From positions 1 to 56,333 of the forward strand of contig JAYWHT010000037.1 in assembly GCA_043777595.1 (NCBI GenBank): a DNA stretch of 56,333 nt, read 5' to 3'. The notes beneath the pieces are model-generated. The model did no database searches. It was not told the origin of the DNA and saw only the letters and a list, made by a program, of their open reading frames with translations. The translations under genes were made by a program, and so were the position numbers. Within the stretch, counting starts at the first letter, position 1, and each line of letters begins with the position of its first letter. Positions 9,029 to 16,079 of this stretch are shown here, piece after piece. Origin of the DNA: JAYVJH01 sp043777595 (GTDB lineage Bacteria; Bacteroidota; Bacteroidia; Cytophagales; Spirosomataceae).

Positions 9029-9793
9029 ATGGAAAAGACAGTGAAAGCAGTGAAATCAGTAAAAGCACCAAAGGCAGTAACAGAAGCCTCACAATCGGTA
9101 GCATCGGAGTTGTTTGAGTCGGCTACTACCATTGTAGCCGAAATAAAAGAAACAACCGAAAACGTAGCAGATAGCTTTACCGAGGCCGTTAATGAAGTGG
9201 CCGATAAAGTTGATTTTTCTGAAAACGTAGAAAACATCAAAGAATCTGTAATGGCCATCGGTGAGCAGCTCAAAGACTCAGCCACCGAAATAGTGAGCGA
9301 AGTAAAAGAAATGACAACCGAACTCAAAACAGTAGCCACAAAGAGCATAAAGACAGTAGCCAAGAAAGTAAACTTAGACAAAAACGTAAAGCAAATCAAG
9401 GCTACTGTCAAAAAAATAAACGACGAAAACGTAGCCAAAGTAAAAGCCGCCGTTGAGAAGTTGGACACTCAAATTACTGAAAACACAGAAGAGTTTAAGA
9501 AAACAGCTACTAAATTGGCCAACGACGTTGTCGAAAACCTAAAAGTATCTGACCGCCTGACTGCCGTAAAAGGTGCAGTGATAAACGCCAATGAATATGC
9601 TTTGCAAACGTCTAACGAGCTTATCGAAGGATTGGAGACAAACGGCACAAAGTGGCAAAAAGTAGGTGAGAAAGCCGTACAAACAGGTTTGAAATTAGTC
9701 GAAAATCAGCAAGAGTTATTGTTTACAACACTCGAAGCCGTCAAAACTCAGATTGGCTCAACGACCAATCGCTTTAAGAAACTATTTGCTTAA
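9029..9793 (+). CDS. Phasin-like helical protein (putative lipid-granule coat)
   Basis: 254 residues with no signal peptide or membrane segment. Almost the whole chain is predicted helix rich in Lys, Glu, Ala, Thr and Val, with an alternating amphipathic pattern. There are repeated short motifs (ENVADSF, DFSENVENIKES, LDKNVKQIKATVKK) suggesting 11/22-residue repeats like apolipoproteins or phasins. The C-terminal part (about 190-254: KAVQTGLKLVENQQELLFTTLEAVK) resembles phasins that coat polyester or lipid inclusions. No specific family can be named with certainty. Its position at the head of a cluster with a WS/DGAT acyltransferase and lipases suggests a granule-surface role (inference). A general stress or surface-coating helical protein is the alternative. 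Confidence 0.6.
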   Translation: MEKTVKAVKSVKAPKAVTEASQSVASELFESATTIVAEIKETTENVADSFTEAVNEVADKVDFSENVENIKESVMAIGEQLKDSATEIVSEVKEMTTELKTVATKSIKTVAKKVNLDKNVKQIKATVKKINDENVAKVKAAVEKLDTQITENTEEFKKTATKLANDVVENLKVSDRLTAVKGAVINANEYALQTSNELIEGLETNGTKWQKVGEKAVQTGLKLVENQQELLFTTLEAVKTQIGSTTNRFKKLFA

Positions 9794-9806
9794 CGTATGA
9801 AGAAGT

Positions 9807-9850
9807 CCAGAAAGGGTACTGTTTCAAATCTGAAACAGTACCCTTTCTGG
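9807..9850. terminator. Perfect 20-bp hairpin, bidirectional terminator
   Basis: Arms 9807-9826 and 9831-9850 are exact inverted repeats with a 4-nt loop, followed by TTTT on the + strand. It separates the phasin-like gene from the convergent alpha/beta hydrolase whose stop is at 9853. Confidence 0.88.
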
Positions 9851-9852
9851 TT

Positions 9853-10539
9853 TTAAATTAAGTTGGCAGCCACGACTTGGATAGTATTCGGATTGGCACC
9901 CATACCCAGATGACTACCGCCGATTTCGATGTTTTGGTGGGTGTCGTCTTCTACAATTTCCATACAGGCTTGCCAAGGCACGATTCCGTCTCGTTTTGAG
10001 TACAAAGCCACCGTTGGTACTGGTGCTGGGCTGGGTATTTGCGCTATCACTGCCGAGTCTATTTCGATACCCTTATTGACAAGGTCAAATATTGATTTGG
10101 CCCAGTTTGGGGCTTCTACATTGGCAAAAGGGCTTCCTATCGTTATTACTTTTTTGACGGTATTGGGAGTGCCTTTGGCTACTTCTCTGGCAAAAATACC
10201 ACCCATACTCCAGCCCACAACAATGATTTTTTGCTGATGTAGTTCTGCCATTTTTTCTACTTTTTGTACCAACTCATGTACGCTTTCTAAGCGGCCTAAG
10301 TTTATGCCCATTTCCCAGCCAAATACTTTGAAGCCTAATTTTTGTAAGTATTTTCGTAAAATTACGGTAAGTGCATCGGTACTAATCAACCCTGGAATAA
10401 CCAGCACCACTTGGCCTCTGCCGATGTTTTGTACAGAAACAGTATTCAAAAATAACGCTCCTTTAATCCATTCATAAACTGCTCTAAATATTTCTGTTAG
10501 ATGCAAAAACACCGATGGCTTTTTGATTTTTTCTTTCAT
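9853..10539 (-). CDS. Alpha/beta hydrolase (putative esterase/lipase)
   Basis: 228 residues from the ATG at 10539; a GTG at 10563 would add 8 residues. The fold is clear: an oxyanion region VVLVIPGLIS, the nucleophile elbow GWSMGG with Ser111, the acid Asp184 in SKRDGIVPW, and His210 in GGSHLGMG. The nucleophile is Ser, not Cys, so it is not a PHA synthase. GSHLGMG and the overall length recall PGAP1/lipase-class enzymes and polyester-related hydrolases. No signal peptide, so cytosolic. In context it may release fatty acids from storage lipid (inference). Confidence 0.75.
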   Translation of the reverse strand: MKEKIKKPSVFLHLTEIFRAVYEWIKGALFLNTVSVQNIGRGQVVLVIPGLISTDALTVILRKYLQKLGFKVFGWEMGINLGRLESVHELVQKVEKMAELHQQKIIVVGWSMGGIFAREVAKGTPNTVKKVITIGSPFANVEAPNWAKSIFDLVNKGIEIDSAVIAQIPSPAPVPTVALYSKRDGIVPWQACMEIVEDDTHQNIEIGGSHLGMGANPNTIQVVAANLI

Positions 10540-10573
10540 TTTGTTTAGTTTTTCAATTACCACGAAATTGCAA

Positions 10574-10606
10574 AAGGAAGCCTTCGTTTTGAGCGAAGGC
10601 TTCCTT
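10574..10606. repeat. Palindromic element / terminator, intergenic copy
   Basis: 13-bp perfect stem (10574-10586 with 10594-10606) and a 7-nt loop between two genes on the minus strand. On that strand it is followed by T4, so it can terminate the lipase operon. Its 27-bp core (10577-10603) matches the reverse complement of a palindrome at 25131-25157 at 26 of 27 positions. That second copy lies within a coding sequence. Confidence 0.72.
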
Positions 10607-10628
10607 GATTTGTGAAAATATTGGTGTT

Positions 10629-11435
10629 TTAAATTCTGGTCTTTACCCAGTCGGTCATTGCAGCTATTACTTTTGCTTTGTTGGTTTCATTAAAAATTTC
10701 GTGGTATGCACCCTCCCAAATTTTTAGCGTTTTGTCTGCGCTCGTGCATTGACTATAAAACTCTTTTGTACCTTCGATGTTAGCAACTTTGTCGGCCTCG
10801 CCGTGCATAACAAGTACTGGATAAGCAAAGTCAGCAAAACGAGATTTGATGGCTGCGATGGCATTGAGCAAAGCCAATCCCAAACCTGCCTTAATGCCGC
10901 CATTATAGACCAATGGGTCGGTAATGTATTTTTGTACCTCTTCGGGGTTTCGTGAGATGTACTTGGGGTTTACCTTTACTAATTGTAGTTTTGGCGCAAT
11001 TTTGCCTAAAATTCGAGCTACTAATTTCGTAAAAAAGTTAATATCGTCGCCTTCTTTGATAGCAGGTGCCGACAGTACTACCCCACAAATATCAGTAGGT
11101 TTGCTAAAAAGTAAAAAATAAATCGCAATCAGCCCACCCATGCTATGTGCCAACACAAACAGAGGCTTGTCTTTTGGTATTGTTCTATAAACAGTTTCTA
11201 CATCGTCTCGGTATTCGTCAATGTTTTTTATCAAAAACGGCTCGCCTTCAGATTTGCCATGGCCACGTAAGTCAAAAGTATAAACGTTTGCTCTAACGCC
11301 GTTGAGTGCATCGGCTACGTGTGCATATCGCTCACAATGCTCTCCAAAACCATGCACAACGAGTACGTTGGCGGTGGCGGTGGGAGTCAGGTAGTTTTTG
11401 GTAAATAAACTAATCCCGTCGGTTGTTGCTATCAT
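10629..11435 (-). CDS. Monoacylglycerol-lipase-like alpha/beta hydrolase
   Basis: 268-residue member of the Hydrolase_4 family (bacterial monoglyceride lipase / lysophospholipase L2). Features: oxyanion HGFGEHCERY near residues 29-38, FDLRGHGKSEG at 54-64, the Ser98 elbow AHSMGG, Asp215 in HGEADKV, and His245 in GAYHEIFNE, so the triad is complete. No signal peptide. Its start lies 2 bp after the stop of the lysine-rich granule-like protein, implying translational coupling. The expected reaction, hydrolysis of monoacylglycerols to glycerol and fatty acid, fits turnover of the neutral lipid made by the neighbouring WS/DGAT (inference). Confidence 0.87.
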   Translation of the reverse strand: MIATTDGISLFTKNYLTPTATANVLVVHGFGEHCERYAHVADALNGVRANVYTFDLRGHGKSEGEPFLIKNIDEYRDDVETVYRTIPKDKPLFVLAHSMGGLIAIYFLLFSKPTDICGVVLSAPAIKEGDDINFFTKLVARILGKIAPKLQLVKVNPKYISRNPEEVQKYITDPLVYNGGIKAGLGLALLNAIAAIKSRFADFAYPVLVMHGEADKVANIEGTKEFYSQCTSADKTLKIWEGAYHEIFNETNKAKVIAAMTDWVKTRI

Positions 11436-11437
11436 CG

Positions 11438-11920
11438 CTATTTTTTCTTTGGTTTAATCATGCCCTTCAACGGGTTTTCTATCAGCTTGCTGTCTTTGAT
11501 GGTCTCGACTGTTTCTTTAAAGGCTTCGACTGAAGTATCACGGACTGTTTTTTGGTTTTTGACAACTACTTTGGTCGTTTCGCCGATGAGTTCTTTGCCA
11601 ATTTCAAAGGCTTTTTTGCCAGCCTTGGCATACATTCCAGCTACGGTTTTGGTGGTTTGTATCGAACTACCGATGATTTTACTGCCAGCCTTTGTTACAA
11701 TCTTACGAGTTATATTGCCCGCATCAATCATCTTGGCGATGGTCGATTTTTGCTTTTTGGCTTTGGGTGCTTCGGGCGTTGGTTCAGTTGCAGTCTCAAC
11801 AACTACCTTGGGTGTTTCTACTGTTTTGGGGGCTGGTGCCATTTTGGGTTTAGCGGCTTTTTTTGTTGCTTTTGCTACTGTTTCGGTTGTAGTTGGGTCG
11901 GTTTTGGGTTGCTTTGCCAT
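11438..11920 (-). CDS. Lysine/alanine/proline-rich phasin-like protein
   Basis: 160 residues with no signal peptide. The first 60 are low-complexity Lys/Ala/Pro/Thr (AKATKKAAKPKMAPAPK), like the tails of PhaF-type granule proteins that can touch DNA. Residues 60-150 are an amphipathic helical region with regularly spaced Lys, Val, Ile and Thr. The protein is strongly basic. It does not match a named family that I recognise. It is coupled by a 2-bp gap to the lipase gene. A role anchoring or coating lipid inclusions is inferred from composition and neighbours; a histone-like role is the alternative. Confidence 0.6.
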   Translation of the reverse strand: MAKQPKTDPTTTETVAKATKKAAKPKMAPAPKTVETPKVVVETATEPTPEAPKAKKQKSTIAKMIDAGNITRKIVTKAGSKIIGSSIQTTKTVAGMYAKAGKKAFEIGKELIGETTKVVVKNQKTVRDTSVEAFKETVETIKDSKLIENPLKGMIKPKKK

Positions 11921-11995
11921 GAGTTTTGTTTTAAAAATTTGATTTATAAGTCAAAGATAGACTTTCAGAGTTACAGAATAGTTACAAGGCCAAAA

Positions 11996-12811
11996 CTAAT
12001 CTGTCTCCATAATCTGCCGATATATTTTTCGGGTTTCGGGCAATGGCTTGATTCCCAGTTCGTCATACAACACTTTTTCACAAATTTGGTATGTTTTGAT
12101 GGACATTGGCCGATTGCCTTTCTGAAAATAAGCCTCCATTTGTAGCCTGTATGCTTCTTCCCAAACTACGTCAATTAACAGTGCTTGCTGGCAAAGTTGG
12201 ATAGCCTCGACTGGATTTTCTTTGAGCAACAGCTCGGCCAGCGTAATGATAGCCCCCAAGTACATCAACTGCAACCGCTCTCGCTCATCACACGACCAAT
12301 CTTCGTAAACCCTATCGGGCAAAAAAGAACCATTGTACAAACTCAACGCTTGGCGATAGGTACTGATAGCCAGCGGTTTGTTTTCTAATAAAATACTATT
12401 GGCCAACGAAACCAATTCCTCAAACACAAAGACATCGACCCAAATTTCGGACGTATCTAACTGGTATGTTTGACCAACTCTATGAAAATACTTGGTGTCG
12501 GCATGGCTTTTGCGGTTGGGTTCGAGGGCTTTGTTGATGCCATGCAGTGCCACCTTAAAACCTTGATCGTCTAAGTCGTCATCCCAGAGTCTATCTACAA
12601 TTTGTTCTTTGTGGAGTGCTTTACGGTTGCGAGCCATCAAAAAAAACTGAAATAACTGTACCGATTTATCTCGCCCCCAGTCTTTGGAACTGAGTTTTTG
12701 GCCTTCTACCCATACCTCAAAATTACCCAACGTTTGAACAACAACAGCCCCCCGTCCACCAATGGGGGAGTTTTTGTTAGATAACGCTTTATGTTTTTCT
12801 TCAATATCCAA
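11996..12811 (-). CDS. BTAD-domain (SARP-like) transcriptional regulator
   Basis: 271 residues in two parts. An N-terminal winged-helix DNA-binding domain (about 20-115; QTLGNFEVWVEGQKL, then the KEQIVDRLWDDD recognition region) resembles OmpR/SARP proteins. A C-terminal bacterial transcriptional activation domain (about 120-268; FLPDRVYEDWSCDERERL) is made of TPR-like helices. BTAD regulators in other phyla activate metabolic gene clusters. Here it sits inside the lipid-storage cluster on the same strand as the lipase operon, so local control is plausible. The start is a TTG: the frame is open for a few more codons upstream but contains no ATG, and the next Met is inside the DNA-binding domain. 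Confidence 0.82.
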   Translation of the reverse strand: MDIEEKHKALSNKNSPIGGRGAVVVQTLGNFEVWVEGQKLSSKDWGRDKSVQLFQFFLMARNRKALHKEQIVDRLWDDDLDDQGFKVALHGINKALEPNRKSHADTKYFHRVGQTYQLDTSEIWVDVFVFEELVSLANSILLENKPLAISTYRQALSLYNGSFLPDRVYEDWSCDERERLQLMYLGAIITLAELLLKENPVEAIQLCQQALLIDVVWEEAYRLQMEAYFQKGNRPMSIKTYQICEKVLYDELGIKPLPETRKIYRQIMETD

Positions 12812-12888
12812 TCTTAATTTTTTGTAAATTACAAATACTCACAGTTCATATCTACACGGGTGGCCTCGGAAACTTAACATTTTAGTAG

Positions 12889-12912
12889 TTATTCATTTTT
12901 CACTATTCACTA
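12889..12912 (-). repeat. Partial copy of the 63-bp repeat family
   Basis: Read on the minus strand this segment gives TAGTGAATAGTGAAAAATG followed by ATAA. It matches the first third of the 63-bp repeats at 8772, 15890 and 46296. It lies directly after the stop codon of the 12914-13462 gene and upstream of the BTAD regulator. Confidence 0.5.
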
Positions 12913-12913
12913 T

Positions 12914-13462
12914 TTACTTGATTCGTGCTTTATTTTGTTTACTCAGTTCATCAACCTTGCGATTGAGTGCCACAATTTGTGCCGACATTTCGCTCAACAT
13001 TTCGACTATCTTGCGGGAATCTGACTTTGATGCACCTAACCAGTTGTCCAATCCAGACTTGCGCTCTTCGATAGTATGCTCAATGACGTCGCTAAATTGA
13101 TGTATTTGTTCCTGAATTTGCTCTTGAATTTGTGCCGCTTGTTTTTTTGGGTCTTTGATGGAGTCCATCACCAATTTTGGGGTAACGGCAGCTACTTTTT
13201 TCCAGAAGTCAAAACTTTGTTCAATAATACCCTTCTGCTCGGCTTCGGGTTTGTCTTCAATGGCTTTGATGGTCATGGCCTCTAATTTTTTTTGCACAAA
13301 TTCACGAGCGTTCTCAAAGGTCGAAAACCGTGATTCGTCGCCTGTCTGTACGTGCCTGATGTTGCCTCGCCATTGTACTTGTGGCTCGCCTTCGTCAGTT
13401 CTATAAATTTTTTGCGACAATCTCAGCACAAATGAGGCTGTTTCTTCTTTATTTACTGCCAT
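12914..13462 (-). CDS. Hypothetical coiled-coil protein with small N-terminal beta domain (phasin-like)
   Basis: 182 residues from the ATG at 13462; the frame is open further upstream but would overlap the divergent acyltransferase gene and its promoter. Residues 1-60 form a compact, probably beta-rich domain (FVLRLSQKIYRTDEG, WRGNIRHVQTGDESRFSTFE). Residues 60-182 are helical: SFDFWKKVAAVTPKLV, a run rich in Gln/Glu (QIQEQIQEQIHQF), then a C-terminal heptad-patterned coiled coil (MSAQIVALNRKVDELSKQ). The helical region resembles phasins and PhaE-like subunits, but I cannot assign a family. Divergent from the WS/DGAT gene, 88 bp between starts. Confidence 0.6.
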   Translation of the reverse strand: MAVNKEETASFVLRLSQKIYRTDEGEPQVQWRGNIRHVQTGDESRFSTFENAREFVQKKLEAMTIKAIEDKPEAEQKGIIEQSFDFWKKVAAVTPKLVMDSIKDPKKQAAQIQEQIQEQIHQFSDVIEHTIEERKSGLDNWLGASKSDSRKIVEMLSEMSAQIVALNRKVDELSKQNKARIK

Positions 13463-13488
13463 TGTGTATATTTTGAATAATAAATGAA

Positions 13489-13518
13489 TTTGAAATACCA
13501 TAAAATTAACTACTTTTG
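13489..13518 (+). promoter_or_regulatory. Bacteroidota-type promoter of the WS/DGAT gene
   Basis: TTTG at 13489-13492 and TACTTTTG at 13511-13518 are separated by 18 nt, matching the -33 TTTG / -7 TAnnTTTG consensus and spacing. The predicted transcript would start about 25 nt before the ATG at 13551. Confidence 0.72.
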
Positions 13519-13550
13519 ATTGGACTTCAAAATTAACCCCCTTGAAAATA

Positions 13551-15374
13551 ATGGATAAATGGACAGACAACCTCGTCAAAGATAATTTACAAGCCGTCTC
13601 GGGCATAGACGCTACTTTTTTATACACCGAAACTCCCACCAGTCCCATGAACATTGGCTCGGTGGTAGTGTTGGAAGGCTCACTCGATTTTGGAACCTTC
13701 AAAGCCATCGTTCACTCACGGATTCATCAGTTTGCCAAGATGCGCCAGCGGTTGGTTTATGTGCCAATGAGTATTGACTATCCATATTGGGTGGACGACC
13801 CCAACTTTGACATTGACCTGCATATTAGACATATAGCACTGCCAAAACCTGGCTCGTGGAAAGAACTACGGGGCTATGCTTCACAGTTTTTTAGCGAACC
13901 GCTCGACCAAAATCGTCCGCTCTGGTCTATTACTTTTGTTGAAGGTTTAGACAATATTCCGCAAGTGCCAAAGGGCTCTGTGGCCATAGTGTCTAAGATG
14001 CACCACGTAGCCGTTGATGGTGTTGGTGGGGCTGGAATGATGAGTTTATTTTTGGATTTTACACCCGAAAAAAGACCAATTCCTGAACCAAAACCATTCA
14101 AGCCACAACCACTACCCAATGAGCTGGCACTGATTGTAAACAGTACGATGTCTTTTGCCAAAGACCCACTCAAATTGCCTAAACTGATTACAAATACCAT
14201 TAAAGCGACATTGAAAGCAGGGTTTTTGACCAGAATACAAAAAACAGACCTGCCAACGGTGCCATTTACAGCACCCAATACGCCACTCAATGGCATTATT
14301 TCGGCAAGACGCAAATGGAACTCTGCCATACTGTCGCTGGAACGGATATTGGTTTTGAAAAACGCCATGGGTACAACCATGAACGATGTTATGCTGGCGA
14401 TTTGTGCAGGAGCATTGCGGAGATATTTGGACGAAAAAGGCAAACTGCCCGAAAAATCGTTGGTGGCCATGGTGCCAATTTCGACCAGAGCCAAAGACGA
14501 TACAACACAAAATGACAACCAGCTTTCGGCCATGATGGTACAAATTGCTACCAATATCGCTGACCCGATTGCACGCTTGGAGGCTATTCAAGAAAACACC
14601 AATCGAGGCAAAACCTATCAAGGCGCAATGGGCGCAAAAACACTGGCTCAAATGGCCGAAGTTGTGCCTTTTGGTATTGCCAATCAGGCGGCGAGGTTGT
14701 ATTCTAAATTTAAGATTTCGGAGATGCACAAGCCTGTTTTCAATGTCGCCATTACCAACGTGCCTGGCCCCAAAATTCCGATGTATGTCAATGGCCATAA
14801 AATGCTGACTGTCATGGGTTCGGCACCAATTATTGACGGTATGGGGCTGATTATCACCATTTTGAGTTATGACGGCTTGGTAACGGTAAGCCCTATTTCG
14901 TGCGTAAACTCAATGCCCGACTTAGATAATTTTACAAAATACATCAGAGAGTCGGCCAACGAACTGGAAGCGGCGATATTGGAACACCAAAAGAAAAAAG
15001 AAAAAGCCAAACCTACCAAAAAAGCGGCAAAGCCTGCCTCTGATAAATTATTTTTACAACTCAAAAAATTCTTGGCGGCCATGCCCGACAACGGCAAACC
15101 CAAAAGTGGGGTGTTTTTGTTTAAAGTCAAAGGCGACATGGTTTCAGAATGGACGGTGGATATTAGCCAGTTTCCAGCCACGGTAACCCAAGGCAAGACC
15201 GAAGCCGCCGTGAGTGCTACTTTTATGATTGATGAAGAACACTTGCTGAAAATAGCAGCAGGAAAATTGGACGTACAGACGGCTTTTATTCAAGGTCGTC
15301 TAAAAATAGATGGAGACTTCGACCAAGCCATGCGAATGGGTAAAATATTGGGTAAGATATTGGCTGTTAAGTAA
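13551..15374 (+). CDS. Wax ester synthase/diacylglycerol acyltransferase fused to an SCP2 domain
   Basis: 607 residues. Residues 1-475 are a WS/DGAT acyltransferase. It has SPMNIGS (31-37), PLWSITF (123-129), the catalytic HHVAVDG (151-157), the NDVMLAICAGALR region (278-290) and NVPGP (403-407). The enzyme joins acyl-CoA to fatty alcohols or diacylglycerol to make wax esters or triacylglycerols. A Lys-rich linker (480-497) leads to a C-terminal SCP2 sterol-carrier-like domain (about 500-607; SGVFLFKVKGD, QGRLKIDGDFDQAM), which in other proteins binds acyl-CoA or lipids. The usual WS/DGAT ends near 460-480, so the SCP2 part is an added module. A TTG at 13542 also opens the frame, but the ATG at 13551 fits the promoter better. 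Confidence 0.93.
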   Translation: MDKWTDNLVKDNLQAVSGIDATFLYTETPTSPMNIGSVVVLEGSLDFGTFKAIVHSRIHQFAKMRQRLVYVPMSIDYPYWVDDPNFDIDLHIRHIALPKPGSWKELRGYASQFFSEPLDQNRPLWSITFVEGLDNIPQVPKGSVAIVSKMHHVAVDGVGGAGMMSLFLDFTPEKRPIPEPKPFKPQPLPNELALIVNSTMSFAKDPLKLPKLITNTIKATLKAGFLTRIQKTDLPTVPFTAPNTPLNGIISARRKWNSAILSLERILVLKNAMGTTMNDVMLAICAGALRRYLDEKGKLPEKSLVAMVPISTRAKDDTTQNDNQLSAMMVQIATNIADPIARLEAIQENTNRGKTYQGAMGAKTLAQMAEVVPFGIANQAARLYSKFKISEMHKPVFNVAITNVPGPKIPMYVNGHKMLTVMGSAPIIDGMGLIITILSYDGLVTVSPISCVNSMPDLDNFTKYIRESANELEAAILEHQKKKEKAKPTKKAAKPASDKLFLQLKKFLAAMPDNGKPKSGVFLFKVKGDMVSEWTVDISQFPATVTQGKTEAAVSATFMIDEEHLLKIAAGKLDVQTAFIQGRLKIDGDFDQAMRMGKILGKILAVK

Positions 15375-15420
15375 TTGATATACTTTTGAAAGTAAGCAAA
15401 CAAAAAAATAAATACTCATC

Positions 15421-15463
15421 AACAAAAGTGCTGATAGTCTATGAGGCTACCAGCACTTTTGTT
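15421..15463. terminator. Hairpin terminator between convergent genes
   Basis: A 13-bp perfect outer stem (15421-15433 with 15451-15463) extends inward with one mismatch. It separates the acyltransferase gene from the convergent membrane protein, and the A/T-rich arm ends give T-rich tails in both directions. Confidence 0.75.
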
Positions 15464-15465
15464 AA

Positions 15466-15870
15466 TTAACTTCTGTCTCCGTAATTGACATCTCGTTTTG
15501 AAGCCGACAGCGTAACGGTAAAGCCCACAATGACATCGACCAATGACATAAAAGCCAAAATCAAAAAAGTGGCAGTACCGCATTTGGCTACGGTGATAAA
15601 TTCGACAATAAAAATAATTAAAATAACGATAGACAGACCATGATCTAAAATACTTGAATTAGCCGTTCGGGTGGACTTGATTACTTCGACAGCCAAAAAC
15701 ACAATGCCCAAAAACAATAACAGTTGCCCAAAATCCATCACAAACTTACCACCAGACATGAGGGTGGCTTCAAACAATACCTTGTTAAGACTGTCATCGC
15801 CGGATAGTGCCGCAATGTTGTAGATGATCAAAATAAAGCCAAGTAAGGGGATATTTTTTAGTAAATTCAT
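15466..15870 (-). CDS. Small four-helix membrane protein of unknown function
   Basis: 134 residues with four hydrophobic stretches (about 8-24, 44-64, 75-95 and 98-120) and polar ends, so an inner-membrane protein with both termini probably on the same side. No motif of a named family is recognised. It closes the lipid-storage cluster on the minus strand and begins 20 bp from the 63-bp repeat. Confidence 0.7.
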   Translation of the reverse strand: MNLLKNIPLLGFILIIYNIAALSGDDSLNKVLFEATLMSGGKFVMDFGQLLLFLGIVFLAVEVIKSTRTANSSILDHGLSIVILIIFIVEFITVAKCGTATFLILAFMSLVDVIVGFTVTLSASKRDVNYGDRS

Positions 15871-15889
15871 TAGATAGTTAGAGTGGTTT

Positions 15890-15952
15890 AGCAGTGAATA
15901 GTGAAAAACATATAATGAAAAATATTGTAATCGGTTAACAGTCAGACATTTA
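15890..15952 (+). repeat. 63-bp dispersed repeat, copy B
   Basis: Ungapped match to copies A (8772-8834) and C (46296-46358). Like them it lies upstream of a minus-strand gene, here 20 bp before the start of the small membrane protein. Its last 18 bp form the left arm of the palindrome 15935-15994. Confidence 0.75.
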
Positions 15953-15994
15953 AAATAAAAAAAACATTATTTATTCTAAATGTCTGACTGTTAA
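15935..15994. repeat. 18-bp perfect palindrome with an AT-rich loop
   Basis: Arms 15935-15952 and 15977-15994 are exact inverted copies separated by 24 nt of A/T. The left arm is exactly the end of repeat copy B; the right arm is an inverted 18-bp copy of the same end. It lies 3' of the YceI gene, but there is no T-run, so it is not a standard terminator. Confidence 0.7.
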
Positions 15995-16079
15995 ATTGAG
16001 AGATAGCCGATAAAAAAACTATTCTCTTGTGGGTTGGTATCGGCTGTAATTTTTGTATTGGTCTCCAAATTTTGGGCCA

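Noticed and set aside
11552..12145. 197-codon frame on the + strand opposite the lysine-rich protein and the BTAD regulator
   Set aside because: Phe/Gly/Tyr-rich composition typical of a reverse-complement shadow of Lys/Ala-rich codons; no domain, and it crosses two well-supported genes.
9029..13708. Polyhydroxyalkanoate synthesis locus
   Set aside because: Phasin-like proteins suggested PHA, but neither alpha/beta hydrolase has the Cys nucleophile of PhaC (both have Ser in GWSMGG or AHSMGG), and no PhaA/PhaB pair is adjacent.
12914..13708. Longer 264-codon version of the coiled-coil gene
   Set aside because: It would overlap the promoter and first 158 bp of the divergent WS/DGAT gene; the added N-terminus has no structure, and the ATG at 13462 starts a clear domain.
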